Position numbers and translations under genes: made by a program
NCBI RefSeq assembly: GCF_014076845.1
Contig: NZ_JACGUT010000054.1
Coordinates: 1 to 64,000, forward strand
Direction of reading: 5' to 3'
Length of the DNA stretch: 64,000 nt
DNA from: Colwellia sp. MB3u-41
GTDB lineage: Bacteria > Pseudomonadota > Gammaproteobacteria > Enterobacterales > Alteromonadaceae
Notes under the pieces: model-generated
Seen by the model: only the letters and a program-made list of their open reading frames with translations
What the model was told of the DNA's origin: nothing
Databases searched by the model: none
Shown: positions 37,001-44,413 of the stretch, in pieces
Position numbering within the stretch: position 1 is the first letter of the stretch
How the letters are laid out: each line of letters begins with the position of its first letter

Positions 37001-37405
37001 ATAAATAATGATGATGCTTCAGCCCTATATGATGGAAGAAGTTTAAAAAGCTTTATTAAAGCATTTATTATGCTAATTGAGAATGCAGCCAAAAGAAGAC
37101 TTCATGATAGCAGGATTAATATAGCTATAGATATACTCCAAGAAGGTCAAAGTGTTGTTATAAATACTTCAAACTCAACAAAAAAAATTGATAAAGAAAT
37201 TATCGAGAATATTAATCAAAATATTAATGGGTTAGATATAACTTCTGAAGCAAATAGAGAGAAAGGAAGTGGTTTATATAAGGTTAAAAAGATTTTTGAT
37301 ATTGATTTAAAAATAGAAAATAAAATTAAAATAATTACTCAGGCGAAAAAGTTTACAGTTTCCATTAAATATTTAAATAACTCACTTCTAGTGACACAAG
37401 GTTGA
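34076..37405 (+). CDS. Giant soluble TPR protein with histidine-kinase-type ATPase domain
   Basis: The 1,109-residue protein has no membrane segment. After a basic N-terminus come long helical repeat regions, with a clear TPR unit at about 455-500 (KADQFFEQRDYKNANLLYEK). A motif TDIRHNGIVPVIRSVFEKHN lies at about 754-773 (R756, H757). The C-terminus (about 930-1095) is a GHKL/HATPase domain: N box IMLIENAAKR (N1003), TSNSTKK, and G2 box REKGSGLYKVKKI (G1064, G1066). A helical pair precedes it (about 880-940) but lacks a clear H-box. It is followed six bases later by two receiver genes, so it is likely the sensor of a phosphorelay-like system. I do not recognise it as a named family. Confidence 0.75.
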   Translation: MVKAKRAVKRTKGRNQAKATRNNLKVSFVEEINGLKKIKSLEGFKSALDKKLLNPIFQANFFYTPELFRENFRKESYVLKSSDLLKELHISIVKINKSKNIINQFSKIKLDFERFVLSGQIEQASECLESVRDFYGLSYWYIENKLAILVRQGSKSLITDFYDEVSTEKLRPVEKRDFDLLFDKSLETIPSDRIDFSLDSIIEGLSPECTDYSTIDFLFRFNPAKVSDFEAILRYYGPCNIIDIYLTTTRIFYTYYANKLINDEILDSIYSVIGIEDGKWLNFISLLKEDFKITDREESFLEICDEYIKGNFTKVITLSELTLRKWPEMVTIYEFYANSLYNTGAECQLNPSGLLFQIIDTALIYIAARGDLDINTLNKTFYQYTTIDASQFINLIKSKSNILTQKKTSETIYRFMDISSTSVNPFRQYSFNDGSFCHKLLTNENSDEVIESLPEYRALKRKADQFFEQRDYKNANLLYEKVTTPPLHFKDELIIKKILCSLKSGNIERATIELCEKYFSKDINMRRFPCKEFLQELENFPEELPCLIQITIAIYILTKATNGDMHTVALYFDDYMDDKSISFPSEIIPDTAEKRFLLEFALNTDVLEGIHICRKIYDGSSHLMFDRVLILSSLLDSEHDEQKKELFKNEISFLGHQYAKNFSLKDLSPGKIEVDRAVLTSMALESNKDLFSSILVSLESEPPLPDFDETGTFKGNEKTSHRGSFTFAYQLLLDIRDLYTLDGYYGLDYSLNTDIRHNGIVPVIRSVFEKHNLISNKVDGEYTDNIEFESRYKRGLSPYFYEQFQDELKEFSAFIDLRINNLKTRAIKIITNDNDDKERIFKFIIIEEDVSKLLSLISAGSSYEDCIKWCFDHLENLTEKSMEVGRALILNGLDSEFTGKLTKLSQSLNRIGRGNKDFLERITLVKNDLKNTLTEVSDWLAFSKKTGEDFTLEFPIYEAQLFVEKIFPKVKINISINNDDASALYDGRSLKSFIKAFIMLIENAAKRRLHDSRINIAIDILQEGQSVVINTSNSTKKIDKEIIENINQNINGLDITSEANREKGSGLYKVKKIFDIDLKIENKIKIITQAKKFTVSIKYLNNSLLVTQG

Positions 37406-37411
37406 ATATAA

Positions 37412-37852
37412 ATGAAGGTTCTTATAGCGGAAGACAATGAGCTTAAACTAAAAAGTATTTTAGGGTTCCTTGAACGAGATCATTTTATTGTTGACTCGGA
37501 TATCACTGTAGTGATGACACCAGATGACGCAATATTTGAAATAAAGAAAAGGTCGTTTGATTTTTTTATTTTAGATATGAGTCTTCCTGCTTTTGAGCAA
37601 GACATGAAAAAAATAAGGTCACTATCGGGTAAAAAGGTATTGATGACTATGAAGCATAAACGTCTAAAAACTAAGACTGTTGTTCTTACTCAATGGGATG
37701 TTTTTGGGCACCATGATGGTAGAGTTTCATTAAGTAATTTGAAGTCTGAATTACTAGATTCTTATTCATCGTTTTTATTAGATATTATTTTTTGGGAACC
37801 ATCTTCAAATGAATGGAAAGAAAAAATAAGTCAGTATATCAAAGAGCTGTAG
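37412..37852 (+). CDS. Stand-alone response-regulator receiver protein
   Basis: The 146-residue protein is a single receiver domain: acidic pocket VLIAEDNELK, phosphoacceptor D55 in FFILDMSLPA, and the switch threonine in TVVLTQWD. An inserted basic loop (GKKVLMTMKHKRLKTK) precedes the fourth strand. The canonical lysine of the KP motif is not evident. There is no output domain, so it may be a phosphate shuttle or sink between the upstream kinase-like protein and the receiver-hydrolase downstream, whose ATG follows its stop immediately. Confidence 0.82.
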   Translation: MKVLIAEDNELKLKSILGFLERDHFIVDSDITVVMTPDDAIFEIKKRSFDFFILDMSLPAFEQDMKKIRSLSGKKVLMTMKHKRLKTKTVVLTQWDVFGHHDGRVSLSNLKSELLDSYSSFLLDIIFWEPSSNEWKEKISQYIKEL

Positions 37853-39013
37853 ATGATAGATTTTTTAGTAATTGAAGACAACAATCCTAAATTTGAACAA
37901 ATAGATAGTTTACTGAAAAGCAAAGTGAAAAGTGTATTTGTTAAGCGGGTTAAGTCCGTTGATTTAGGTATAGAACAACTTAAAACTAGACAATATGGTT
38001 TTGTCATTGTGGATTTGAACTTACCGCTAATGGAAGGTGGAAAGGCTGTAACTAATGGAGGGATTAACCTATTAAAGTGGATAAAGAAGAATCAAAAAAA
38101 AGGGAAATGCAAAGTACCTAGCAACATTATAGGCTTAACTGAGTTTCCTGACTTAATTGAAAAGTTCTCATCCGAATTAAATTTATGTAGAGTGTTTGCA
38201 TATGAATATAAACTAAATGATGAAGATTGGAAAAATCAATTAATAGAGTGCATAGAAGAGTATTCTCTAAAACTTGACCAAGAAATGGTTAAAGTTGCTA
38301 CAAAGAAAATTATTTATTCTGTACATGGAATAGAAACTAATGGTGAATGGCAAAAAGAGTTATCTAAAAATCTCAACCTAGACAGTGATGAATATATACA
38401 CATATCACATGAATATAATTTTTTTCCTGTACTTTCATTTCTAATTCCTCCTTTGAGATGGCTTGAAGTTAGAAGGTTTAAAAAAGAGTTGGAATTTATG
38501 GCGGAAAAACATCCAGGTTGTTGTATATCTCTAATAGGTCATAGTTTCGGAACATACTTGATAGCTAAGTCTCTTAATAATATTTCACAAAGCTCAACTC
38601 CATATTTTGACCGTATAATTTTATGCGGTAGTGTTTTAAAAGCTAGTTATGATTGGGATGAAATAATTCGTAGACATAATATTAAAAGCATTTTAAATGA
38701 TTGCGCACTTAATGATGGACCGTTAGTTATGAGCCAAGCAGTTGCAGTTGGTTTAGGGATGGCTGGCAGGGTAGGTTTTAAAAGAAAACATGGACAATTA
38801 ATCGAAAATAGATTTTTTACTGGAGGGCATAGTGATTTTTTTAATCCTCAAGTATTTGGTCACTGGGAAAGATTTATCAAGAAAGGGGACGTTGTAAAAG
38901 TTAATGAAAAGCAACCTGTTACAATTATTGATAGTTTATGCGAGGCAATAATCTTATACAGTCCTTGGATTATTCTCATAATTTTAAGTTTATCGATTTA
39001 TTATTACTTTTAA
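37853..39013 (+). CDS. Receiver domain fused to an alpha/beta-hydrolase with C-terminal membrane anchor
   Basis: Residues 1-135 form a receiver (MIDFLVIEDNNPKFEQIDSL, phosphoacceptor D54 in FVIVDLNLPL, IIGLTEF). Residues about 148-340 are an alpha/beta-hydrolase: IYSVHGIETNGEW (oxyanion loop), ISLIGHSFGTYLIAKSL with nucleophile S231, and FTGGHSDFFNP likely giving the histidine. Residues about 365-386 are a membrane helix at the extreme C-terminus (SPWIILIILSLSIYYYF). The simplest reading is a phosphorylation-gated lipase or esterase held at the membrane, a plausible effector that attacks phospholipids. The ATG abuts the preceding stop. I know of no described receiver-lipase of this kind in defence. 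Confidence 0.8.
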   Translation: MIDFLVIEDNNPKFEQIDSLLKSKVKSVFVKRVKSVDLGIEQLKTRQYGFVIVDLNLPLMEGGKAVTNGGINLLKWIKKNQKKGKCKVPSNIIGLTEFPDLIEKFSSELNLCRVFAYEYKLNDEDWKNQLIECIEEYSLKLDQEMVKVATKKIIYSVHGIETNGEWQKELSKNLNLDSDEYIHISHEYNFFPVLSFLIPPLRWLEVRRFKKELEFMAEKHPGCCISLIGHSFGTYLIAKSLNNISQSSTPYFDRIILCGSVLKASYDWDEIIRRHNIKSILNDCALNDGPLVMSQAVAVGLGMAGRVGFKRKHGQLIENRFFTGGHSDFFNPQVFGHWERFIKKGDVVKVNEKQPVTIIDSLCEAIILYSPWIILIILSLSIYYYF

Positions 39014-39275
39014 TACCCAATGTTTTATATATTGGTTTATTAGTTAATCAATATATAAAACAAGTAACAATGAATATGAAAAACGAACTGCCTATCAATA
39101 ATAAATAGAAAAAACTAGGTTAAATTATTAGAGTATGGGGTTTTGACGAAAAGATAAATTACTCAAATTAGTGCAGGCAAGTAGTTAATACAGATGGCCT
39201 TTTTAAAATTAATAAGCTGATTTTCCTCACATCAGGCAGCAGTAAAGACTTTCAGCCTCATGAACTCCCCAAAAA

Positions 39276-39323
39276 CCGATCCAGCTTCATTAGAAACGTT
39301 CTAGTTCTATATTGGAATGATCA
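39276..39323 (+). repeat. Island-edge repeat, right copy
   Basis: It contains CCGATCCAGCTT and, 23 bases on, ATTGGAATGATCA. Both blocks recur exactly, in the same order and opposite orientation, at 10146-10173, with only three bases between them there. Confidence 0.5.
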
Positions 39324-39357
39324 CTGTAATGGTCTGCCCCCTAAAAGCTTAGTTTAC

Positions 39358-39381
39358 AACCTACCCACCGGTCGGTTAGAA
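39358..39381. promoter_or_regulatory. Candidate TetR operator in the tetR promoter
   Basis: The core CCACCGGTCGGTTAG matches the operator at 40076 in about 16 of 24 positions (both contain ACCGACC on the minus strand). It lies 31 bases upstream of the tetR start, fitting autorepression. Confidence 0.5.
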
Positions 39382-39412
39382 TGAATAACACCTAATAATT
39401 AAAAGCATTAAT

Positions 39413-40000
39413 ATGAGAGACGCCGAACTAACTCGTCAGAAAATACTTGAGATAAGTGCTGATGAAATTCATAAAAAGGGTTTCATCGCAACCAGCTTGT
39501 CTTGTATTTTAGTACGCTGTGAGGTTTCAAAAGGTGCTTTATACCATCATTTTAAAAATAAAATGGAGTTGGGTTACGCTGTTTTTGAAGAAATTTATAC
39601 CCCCATGTTTTTAGAGTTATGGCAACCATCCGTAGAAGTAGATGACCCTATTGAAGGGTTGTGTGCCTTTTTTACCGCTATGTATAAAGAGTCGAGCTGC
39701 GACGAAATCGTTTGTGGTTGCCCTTTAAACAACCTTTGCCAAGAAATGTCTGCTGTAGATGAAGGGTTTCGTTTACGTATTTTAAATATGCAACAACAAC
39801 TTAATCAGCTTATTGCGATTAACTTACAGCGTGTCGCTAGCCAGCTTCGTGACGATATCGATTTTAGCCAAGTCGCTTATTTCATTGTTTCAACTTTTCA
39901 TGGTTCTTCTAGCTTAAGTAAAAGTTCCAAAAATAAAGATCTCTTTGAGAAAGTGATAAAAGAACTCTGCAGCTATATCAAAAACCTTCGCAAACACTAA
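39413..40000 (+). CDS. TetR-family transcription repressor
   Basis: The 195-residue protein has a TetR HTH at about 5-55 (TRQKILEISADEIHKKGFIA, CEVSKGALYHHFKNKMELG) and a helical ligand-binding C-terminal domain resembling the TetR_C group with GCPLNNLCQEMS. The ligand is unknown. Similar operators upstream of itself and of the mlaC-like gene 165 bases downstream suggest that it controls both. It is the first backbone-like gene right of the accessory block. Confidence 0.85.
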   Translation: MRDAELTRQKILEISADEIHKKGFIATSLSCILVRCEVSKGALYHHFKNKMELGYAVFEEIYTPMFLELWQPSVEVDDPIEGLCAFFTAMYKESSCDEIVCGCPLNNLCQEMSAVDEGFRLRILNMQQQLNQLIAINLQRVASQLRDDIDFSQVAYFIVSTFHGSSSLSKSSKNKDLFEKVIKELCSYIKNLRKH

Positions 40001-40075
40001 GTTACTTATTTCATTTTTTTATGACTACTTTCTATAGATATAGCAAATAGTCATAAAAAATATCAATTGATTATT

Positions 40076-40099
40076 TACATACCGCATGGTCGGTATGTA
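40076..40099. promoter_or_regulatory. TetR operator upstream of the mlaC-like gene
   Basis: TACATACC and GGTATGTA form perfect eight-base arms around GCATGGTC, 66 bases upstream of the mlaC-like ATG. The palindrome is typical for a TetR dimer and resembles the sequence at 39358. Confidence 0.65.
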
Positions 40100-40164
40100 T
40101 AATACCAACATAAATAAAGAATGACCTCAGCAATGACTAAACACTCTCTTAAACGGACAGAAAA

Positions 40165-40779
40165 ATGAAACACATATTTGTATTTATCACTATATTATTT
40201 ACTACTTTGCTAATGAGCTTTTCTAGCAATGCATACAGTATTGAAAACTCCCCATACACCGTCATTGCTGAAACAGGACAACGATTATTTTCACGTATTG
40301 AGAAAGATCAAGAGTCGCTTAAAAAATTTCCTGAACTCATGCGTAATATTGTTGAAGAAGAATTAATGCCATCAATAGACTACAAATACGCAGCCTTTAA
40401 AGTTTTAGGAAAAAATTTAAGAAAGATGACAAGTGATCAGCGTGAAAAATTTGTCGTTTCTATGCGCAGTTATTTAGTAAGAACTTATGCTATAGCGTTG
40501 AAACAATATAAAGATCAGGACGTTTCTTTCGAGTCACATAAACCAACAAATGGGGCGAGAATTGTCGGCGTGAATTCAATTATTAGCGATACTAATGCGC
40601 CTGAAATTAACATTACTTTCCAAATGCGCCAAGATAGGAACACCAGCCAATGGAAAGCATATGACATGATCATCGAAGGTATTTCGCTGCTAAGCAGTAA
40701 GGAAGCTGAAATTAGTCAACGAATCCAGAAGAGCGGAATAGACCAAGTGACTTTAGAGCTTGCTTCTTTTAATCATTAA
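40165..40779 (+). CDS. MlaC/Ttg2D-family periplasmic phospholipid-binding protein
   Basis: The 204-residue protein has a signal peptide (MKHIFVFITILFTTLLMSFS to SNA). It then has the MlaC pattern: LFSRIEKDQESLKKFPELM, VEEELMPSIDYKYAAFKVLG and LRKMTSDQREKFVVSMRSYL, ending in YDMIIEGISLLSSKEAEI. MlaC proteins ferry phospholipids between outer and inner membranes. The rest of an mla operon is not here, so this is a solo copy under an adjacent TetR regulator, perhaps for membrane or solvent stress. Confidence 0.85.
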   Translation: MKHIFVFITILFTTLLMSFSSNAYSIENSPYTVIAETGQRLFSRIEKDQESLKKFPELMRNIVEEELMPSIDYKYAAFKVLGKNLRKMTSDQREKFVVSMRSYLVRTYAIALKQYKDQDVSFESHKPTNGARIVGVNSIISDTNAPEINITFQMRQDRNTSQWKAYDMIIEGISLLSSKEAEISQRIQKSGIDQVTLELASFNH

Positions 40780-40957
40780 CTAAAGTTTCTTATTCTGTCA
40801 TCAAGCGATGCTAAAACATTCAATATTATTATCGATGTATATACCCATTCAACTTGAAGATAATAGTTATTCTATTGTCGAAATCAATAACGTGGTATAA
40901 AGCGTTTGTAAACCAGCCCCTTGGGGGGGAACTGAACAAAACATACTCGTCGTTACA

Positions 40958-40986
40958 TTTTGTTAAGGGAATAACCCTTAACAAAA
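40958..40986. repeat. Perfect 12-base inverted repeat before the cobalamin genes
   Basis: TTTTGTTAAGGG and CCCTTAACAAAA flank a five-base loop (AATAA). There is no U-run after the stem, so it is not a normal terminator. It could be an RNA structure or protein site upstream of the cobalamin operon. No cobalamin riboswitch consensus was found nearby. Confidence 0.6.
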
Positions 40987-41068
40987 AAGTGAGTCTTGAT
41001 TATGATTCGCTCAATTTCCCTTAAACGAGGATCATCGAGTGGAACGGGTACAAGTAATTTTAGTATAA

Positions 41069-41764
41069 ATGACGGTCATAAATTTTTTTCTTACGCGCCA
41101 CGGCGAAACACAGTGGAATAAAGTAGGTAAGTTTCAAGGACAATTTGATAGCCCATTAACAGAAAAAGGCTATCGGCAAGCGCGTGCTATAGCTGCACAA
41201 CTCAATACTCATAATGTAGGACATATTGTCAGCTCTTCATTGCCAAGAGCAGAGAAAACCGCTGAAATTTGTCAAGCCATACTGAACACATCACTTACCC
41301 GAACATCCGCATTAATAGAGCGTAACTTTGGTGATTGGCAAGGCAAGCATATTAGCGAAGTAAAACCAGACAAAAATTTCCAAGCTATCTTTCATCAAGT
41401 AAACACTGTTGCGCCCCCTAATGGTGAATCAGGTATCGACTGCGCGAGACGATTTCAGCAGGCTTTAATTGATATTTCAAATACGGTTCAAGCTGACAAT
41501 AATTTTCAAAAAATTGGAATGAAAAATCTCGCTAGCACAGCTATTGATAATATTTTAATCGTTAGCCATGGTGATATATTACGTTGTTTTTTATCCTTAA
41601 TGGTTGATGATTTTTCTGATGAACACGCGATAAACACACATAAAAAAGCGTTTGATAACGGTTGTATTTTTCAGATAACTTACCAGAGTAAAAAGCAAGT
41701 TTTTACACTTGTTTCTACACTCGATATTACTCAACTCCCCGCCGTAGCGATACCCACTACATGA
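41069..41764 (+). CDS. cobC: Histidine phosphatase, probable alpha-ribazole-5'-phosphate phosphatase
   Basis: The 231-residue protein has the phosphoglycerate-mutase signature FLTRHGETQWNKVGKFQGQF near its start, SSLPRAEKTAEI, ERNFGDWQGK and the second histidine in ILIVSHGDILRCFLSLM. With cbiB and the threonine-phosphate decarboxylase gene directly behind it (4-base overlap), the most likely role is CobC, which dephosphorylates alpha-ribazole phosphate or adenosylcobalamin 5'-phosphate in nucleotide-loop assembly. The PGM family is broad, so the name rests on context. Confidence 0.8.
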   Translation: MTVINFFLTRHGETQWNKVGKFQGQFDSPLTEKGYRQARAIAAQLNTHNVGHIVSSSLPRAEKTAEICQAILNTSLTRTSALIERNFGDWQGKHISEVKPDKNFQAIFHQVNTVAPPNGESGIDCARRFQQALIDISNTVQADNNFQKIGMKNLASTAIDNILIVSHGDILRCFLSLMVDDFSDEHAINTHKKAFDNGCIFQITYQSKKQVFTLVSTLDITQLPAVAIPTT

Positions 41765-42711
41765 TGACTTCACTCATCATGATAACCGCTTACTTGCTTG
41801 ATTATTGGCTCGGTGAAGTTAAGCGCTTTCATCCATTAGTTGGCTTTGGCTGGTTAACCTCAACAATAGAAAAAAAGGTTAATTCTTATCAAAACACTGA
41901 TAAAAAAGTAAAACAGTGGTTACCTCGAATACTGGGTATATTCTCTTGGTTAATACTCTGTTTACCCTTACCTATTATTTATTATTATTTTCATCAGAGC
42001 AATGTGTGGTTCTGGTGTTTAGATGCCATAGTGCTTTATTTTGCTATCGGTTTAAAAAGCCTAAGATTGCATGCTTTACAAATACGTAAACCTCTAGAGA
42101 AAGATGACTTAGCAACTGCTCGACATTTCTGTGGTTATTTAGTTAGTCGTAATACTGACCATTTATCAGCGCAAGAGATTTCACGTGCCACTGTAGAATC
42201 TGTACTTGAAAATGGTCATGACGCCGCAGTCGCCAGCTTCTTTTGGTTTATAGTCGGCGGTATTCCACTTGTTGTACTGCACCGACTTGCCAATACATTG
42301 GATGCAATGTGGGGCTATAAAAATCCACAATTCATTAATTTTGGATGGTGTGCTGCACGTATGGACGATTTACTTGGCTGGCCTAGTGCCAAGATTACCG
42401 CCCTGCTTTATGCTTGCCAAACGAAGCTCTCTTTCTCAAAAACGATTAATGCCCTAAAAAATGGTTATCAGCAAAGTCAGCATTACAAAAGCTTGAATGG
42501 TGGCTGGGTAATGGCGACAGGTGCCAGTGTACTTAATTTCACCCTGGGCGGTTCGGCGATATATCATGGTAAAGCTGTGACTTCTGTTCGATTAGGTTGC
42601 GGTAAGCTTGTCACCCAAAGTGATATTCTTCGTAGCATAAACCTTGTGAACAACTCGGTGGTTATTTTTATCTTTACTTGTTTTTTCTATGAATTTTTTT
42701 ATGATTTATAG
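41761..42711 (+). CDS. cbiB: Adenosylcobinamide-phosphate synthase CbiB/CobD
   Basis: The 316-residue inner-membrane protein starts MMTSLIMITAYLLDYWLGEV and includes RFHPLVGFGWL, VSRNTDHLSAQEISRATVES with VLENGHDAAVASFFWF, ANTLDAMWGYKNPQF and ARMDDLLGWPSAK. All are standard in CbiB. It attaches the aminopropanol arm to adenosylcobyric acid. The ATG overlaps the cobC stop (ATGA), so the genes are translationally coupled. The next gene supplies the aminopropanol phosphate. Confidence 0.92.
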   Translation: MMTSLIMITAYLLDYWLGEVKRFHPLVGFGWLTSTIEKKVNSYQNTDKKVKQWLPRILGIFSWLILCLPLPIIYYYFHQSNVWFWCLDAIVLYFAIGLKSLRLHALQIRKPLEKDDLATARHFCGYLVSRNTDHLSAQEISRATVESVLENGHDAAVASFFWFIVGGIPLVVLHRLANTLDAMWGYKNPQFINFGWCAARMDDLLGWPSAKITALLYACQTKLSFSKTINALKNGYQQSQHYKSLNGGWVMATGASVLNFTLGGSAIYHGKAVTSVRLGCGKLVTQSDILRSINLVNNSVVIFIFTCFFYEFFYDL

Positions 42712-42722
42712 AAGGGGAACTT

Positions 42723-43796
42723 ATGATGAGTCAGCATGATAATAAAAACACGACAGCACTCGTTCACGGTGGGCAGCTCAACAAAATGGTTGAGCGCTAC
42801 AAAATCCCTTTAGAACAGTGGCTAGACTTATCCACGGGCATCAGCCCGAACAGTTACCCTATTCCTGCTATTCCTCAATATATTTGGCAGCAATTACCGC
42901 AAAAAAGTGAAGGGTTACTCGCTGCAGCTAAACATTATTATGGTACGCAAAGTATAAGTACAACCAGTGGTAGCCAGGCAGTTATTGCACGTTTACCCGC
43001 GCTATATCTCAATCATATAAAAAAGCCATCAAGCCATATAGAGGTGTGGTTACCTGAAGTTGGTTATAAAGAGCACGAAAGAGCTTGGCATGATGCTGGT
43101 TTTACTGTTAAACATTATCAGCATTTACCAACGTATGAAGACTTAGCATTAAACGCGATTGTTGTGGTAATTAACCCTAATAATCCAACAGGTGAATTAC
43201 AGCAACAGCAAAAATTAACAGCACTGTTAACAACCCTTGAATCACTCTCGGGTTGGTTAATTATTGACGAGGCTTTTATGGATGTTATTGCACCGAGTCA
43301 ATCGCTTATTCACTTAACGCTAAATAAACATCTTTTTGTATTGCGTTCAGTCGGTAAATTTTTTGGCTTAGCGGGTATTAGAATAGGTTTTTTAAGTGCT
43401 CATCCATTTTGGATAAATAAACTTAACCAGTTATCTTCACCATGGGAAGTTAATGGCCCAGCCCAATTTATTGCTGAGCAGGCGTTAAACGATCATGCTT
43501 GGCAATTGGCACAGCGACAAAAATTAACCGACTTATCCATAAAACTCGAACAACTATTAACAAAAACGTTTTTACATCACCCTACTAAAAGCGATGGCCC
43601 AAGCATAACGATTAAGGGGTGTGGTTTATTTAAAACAATCGTTTATCCTCAAGCAACAGAACTTTATCAAAAACTCTGTCGCCAAGGGCTCTACGTGCGT
43701 TTGTGCGACGAAAATAATGCTTTACGTTTTGGTATACCTGATCAAGCACAATACCTGAGATTAGAAAGGTTACTGGCTGAGCATTGCCATAGCTAA
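42723..43796 (+). CDS. cobD: Threonine-phosphate decarboxylase-type PLP enzyme (cobalamin synthesis)
   Basis: The 357-residue fold-type I aminotransferase-like enzyme contains LVHGGQLNKMVERY, WLDLSTGISPNSYP, VVINPNNPTGELQQQ, IIDEAFMDV and the PLP-lysine region LRSVGKFFGLAGIRIGFLSA. Its sequence start (HGG then DLSTGINP) is specific to CobD-type threonine-phosphate decarboxylases rather than histidinol-phosphate aminotransferase. It makes aminopropanol phosphate for CbiB. AGGGGA precedes the ATG, and a second ATG follows at once. Its 3' end overlaps the convergent FMN reductase gene by 27 bases. Confidence 0.88.
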   Translation: MMSQHDNKNTTALVHGGQLNKMVERYKIPLEQWLDLSTGISPNSYPIPAIPQYIWQQLPQKSEGLLAAAKHYYGTQSISTTSGSQAVIARLPALYLNHIKKPSSHIEVWLPEVGYKEHERAWHDAGFTVKHYQHLPTYEDLALNAIVVVINPNNPTGELQQQQKLTALLTTLESLSGWLIIDEAFMDVIAPSQSLIHLTLNKHLFVLRSVGKFFGLAGIRIGFLSAHPFWINKLNQLSSPWEVNGPAQFIAEQALNDHAWQLAQRQKLTDLSIKLEQLLTKTFLHHPTKSDGPSITIKGCGLFKTIVYPQATELYQKLCRQGLYVRLCDENNALRFGIPDQAQYLRLERLLAEHCHS

Positions 43797-44297
43797 AGCG
43801 AGCTTTTCAGCTAACTCGGCATTAGTTAACTGTCCTTTTTCGACATCAAAATTATCATAAAAGCTTGGAATTGATAAATGAGCTTTTACCTCGCCATCAA
43901 AAAAAGGGGCCGAGCCTACAGCTGCGGCAAGTACGGTTGCGGCTCCACCTGGGCCTGGTGATGTTGCCAGTAAAACAAGCGGCTTATGCTGATACACTTT
44001 TTGTAAAGCACGAGAACTCCAATCAAATAAGTTTTTATAAGCAGCCGTATAAGAGCCATTGTGCTCAGCAAAACCAATAACCAAAGCGTCTGCACCGGCT
44101 ATTTTATCGAGAAAGTCTTGTGCTAATTGTGGTTTACCCAGCTCTGCTTCTCTATCAGCACTATATAAGGGCATTTCATAATCGTTAATATCAAGTACTT
44201 CAACTTGAGCGTTTTCAACAAGGCTAGCGGCATAGCTCACTAACTGTTTATTAATTGATTGACGGCTACTACTGGCGGCAAAAGCGATAATTTTCAT
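43770..44297 (-). CDS. NADPH-dependent FMN reductase-like flavoprotein
   Basis: The start at 44297 has GGAG upstream and gives MKIIAFAASSSRQSINKQLV, the FMN-phosphate loop of the FMN_red family. Further on are DYEMPLYSADREAE, ADALVIGFAEHNGSYTAAYK and PLVLLATSPGPGGAATVLAA. At 175 residues it matches YieF/ChrR-type quinone and nitro reductases. It is divergent from a LysR gene that starts 117 bases away and probably controls it. Confidence 0.88.
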   Translation of the reverse strand: MKIIAFAASSSRQSINKQLVSYAASLVENAQVEVLDINDYEMPLYSADREAELGKPQLAQDFLDKIAGADALVIGFAEHNGSYTAAYKNLFDWSSRALQKVYQHKPLVLLATSPGPGGAATVLAAAVGSAPFFDGEVKAHLSIPSFYDNFDVEKGQLTNAELAEKLALAMAMLSQ

Positions 44298-44413
44298 ATA
44301 AACTCCAAAGTTATAACGATAAGTATGAGGTAACAATAGGTATTGCAATGAAAATAGTGTAATTTATTTCCTATGTAAGATTAATAACCTAATTACAGAT
44401 ACATTATTTCCAT

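Larger units (their letters stand above)
39014..39412. other. Right edge of accessory block; repeat-like sequences and tetR promoter
   Basis: No gene lies in these 399 bases. At 39261-39345 are two motifs of the form TGAACTCCCC and TGGTCTGCCCCC, which recall ends of IS3-type elements. Between them are the blocks CCGATCCAGCTT (39276) and ATTGGAATGATCA (39311), found again in inverted orientation at 10146-10173. A TetR operator candidate follows at 39358. This probably marks where accessory DNA meets backbone. Confidence 0.45.

Noticed and set aside
40014-40060. Terminator after tetR (ATGACTA...TAGTCAT)
   Set aside because: The T-run lies on the 5' arm and the A-run on the 3' arm, the wrong order for a rho-independent terminator on either strand.
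40840-41060. Cobalamin riboswitch upstream of cobC
   Set aside because: None of the conserved B12-box or core motifs could be found by eye.
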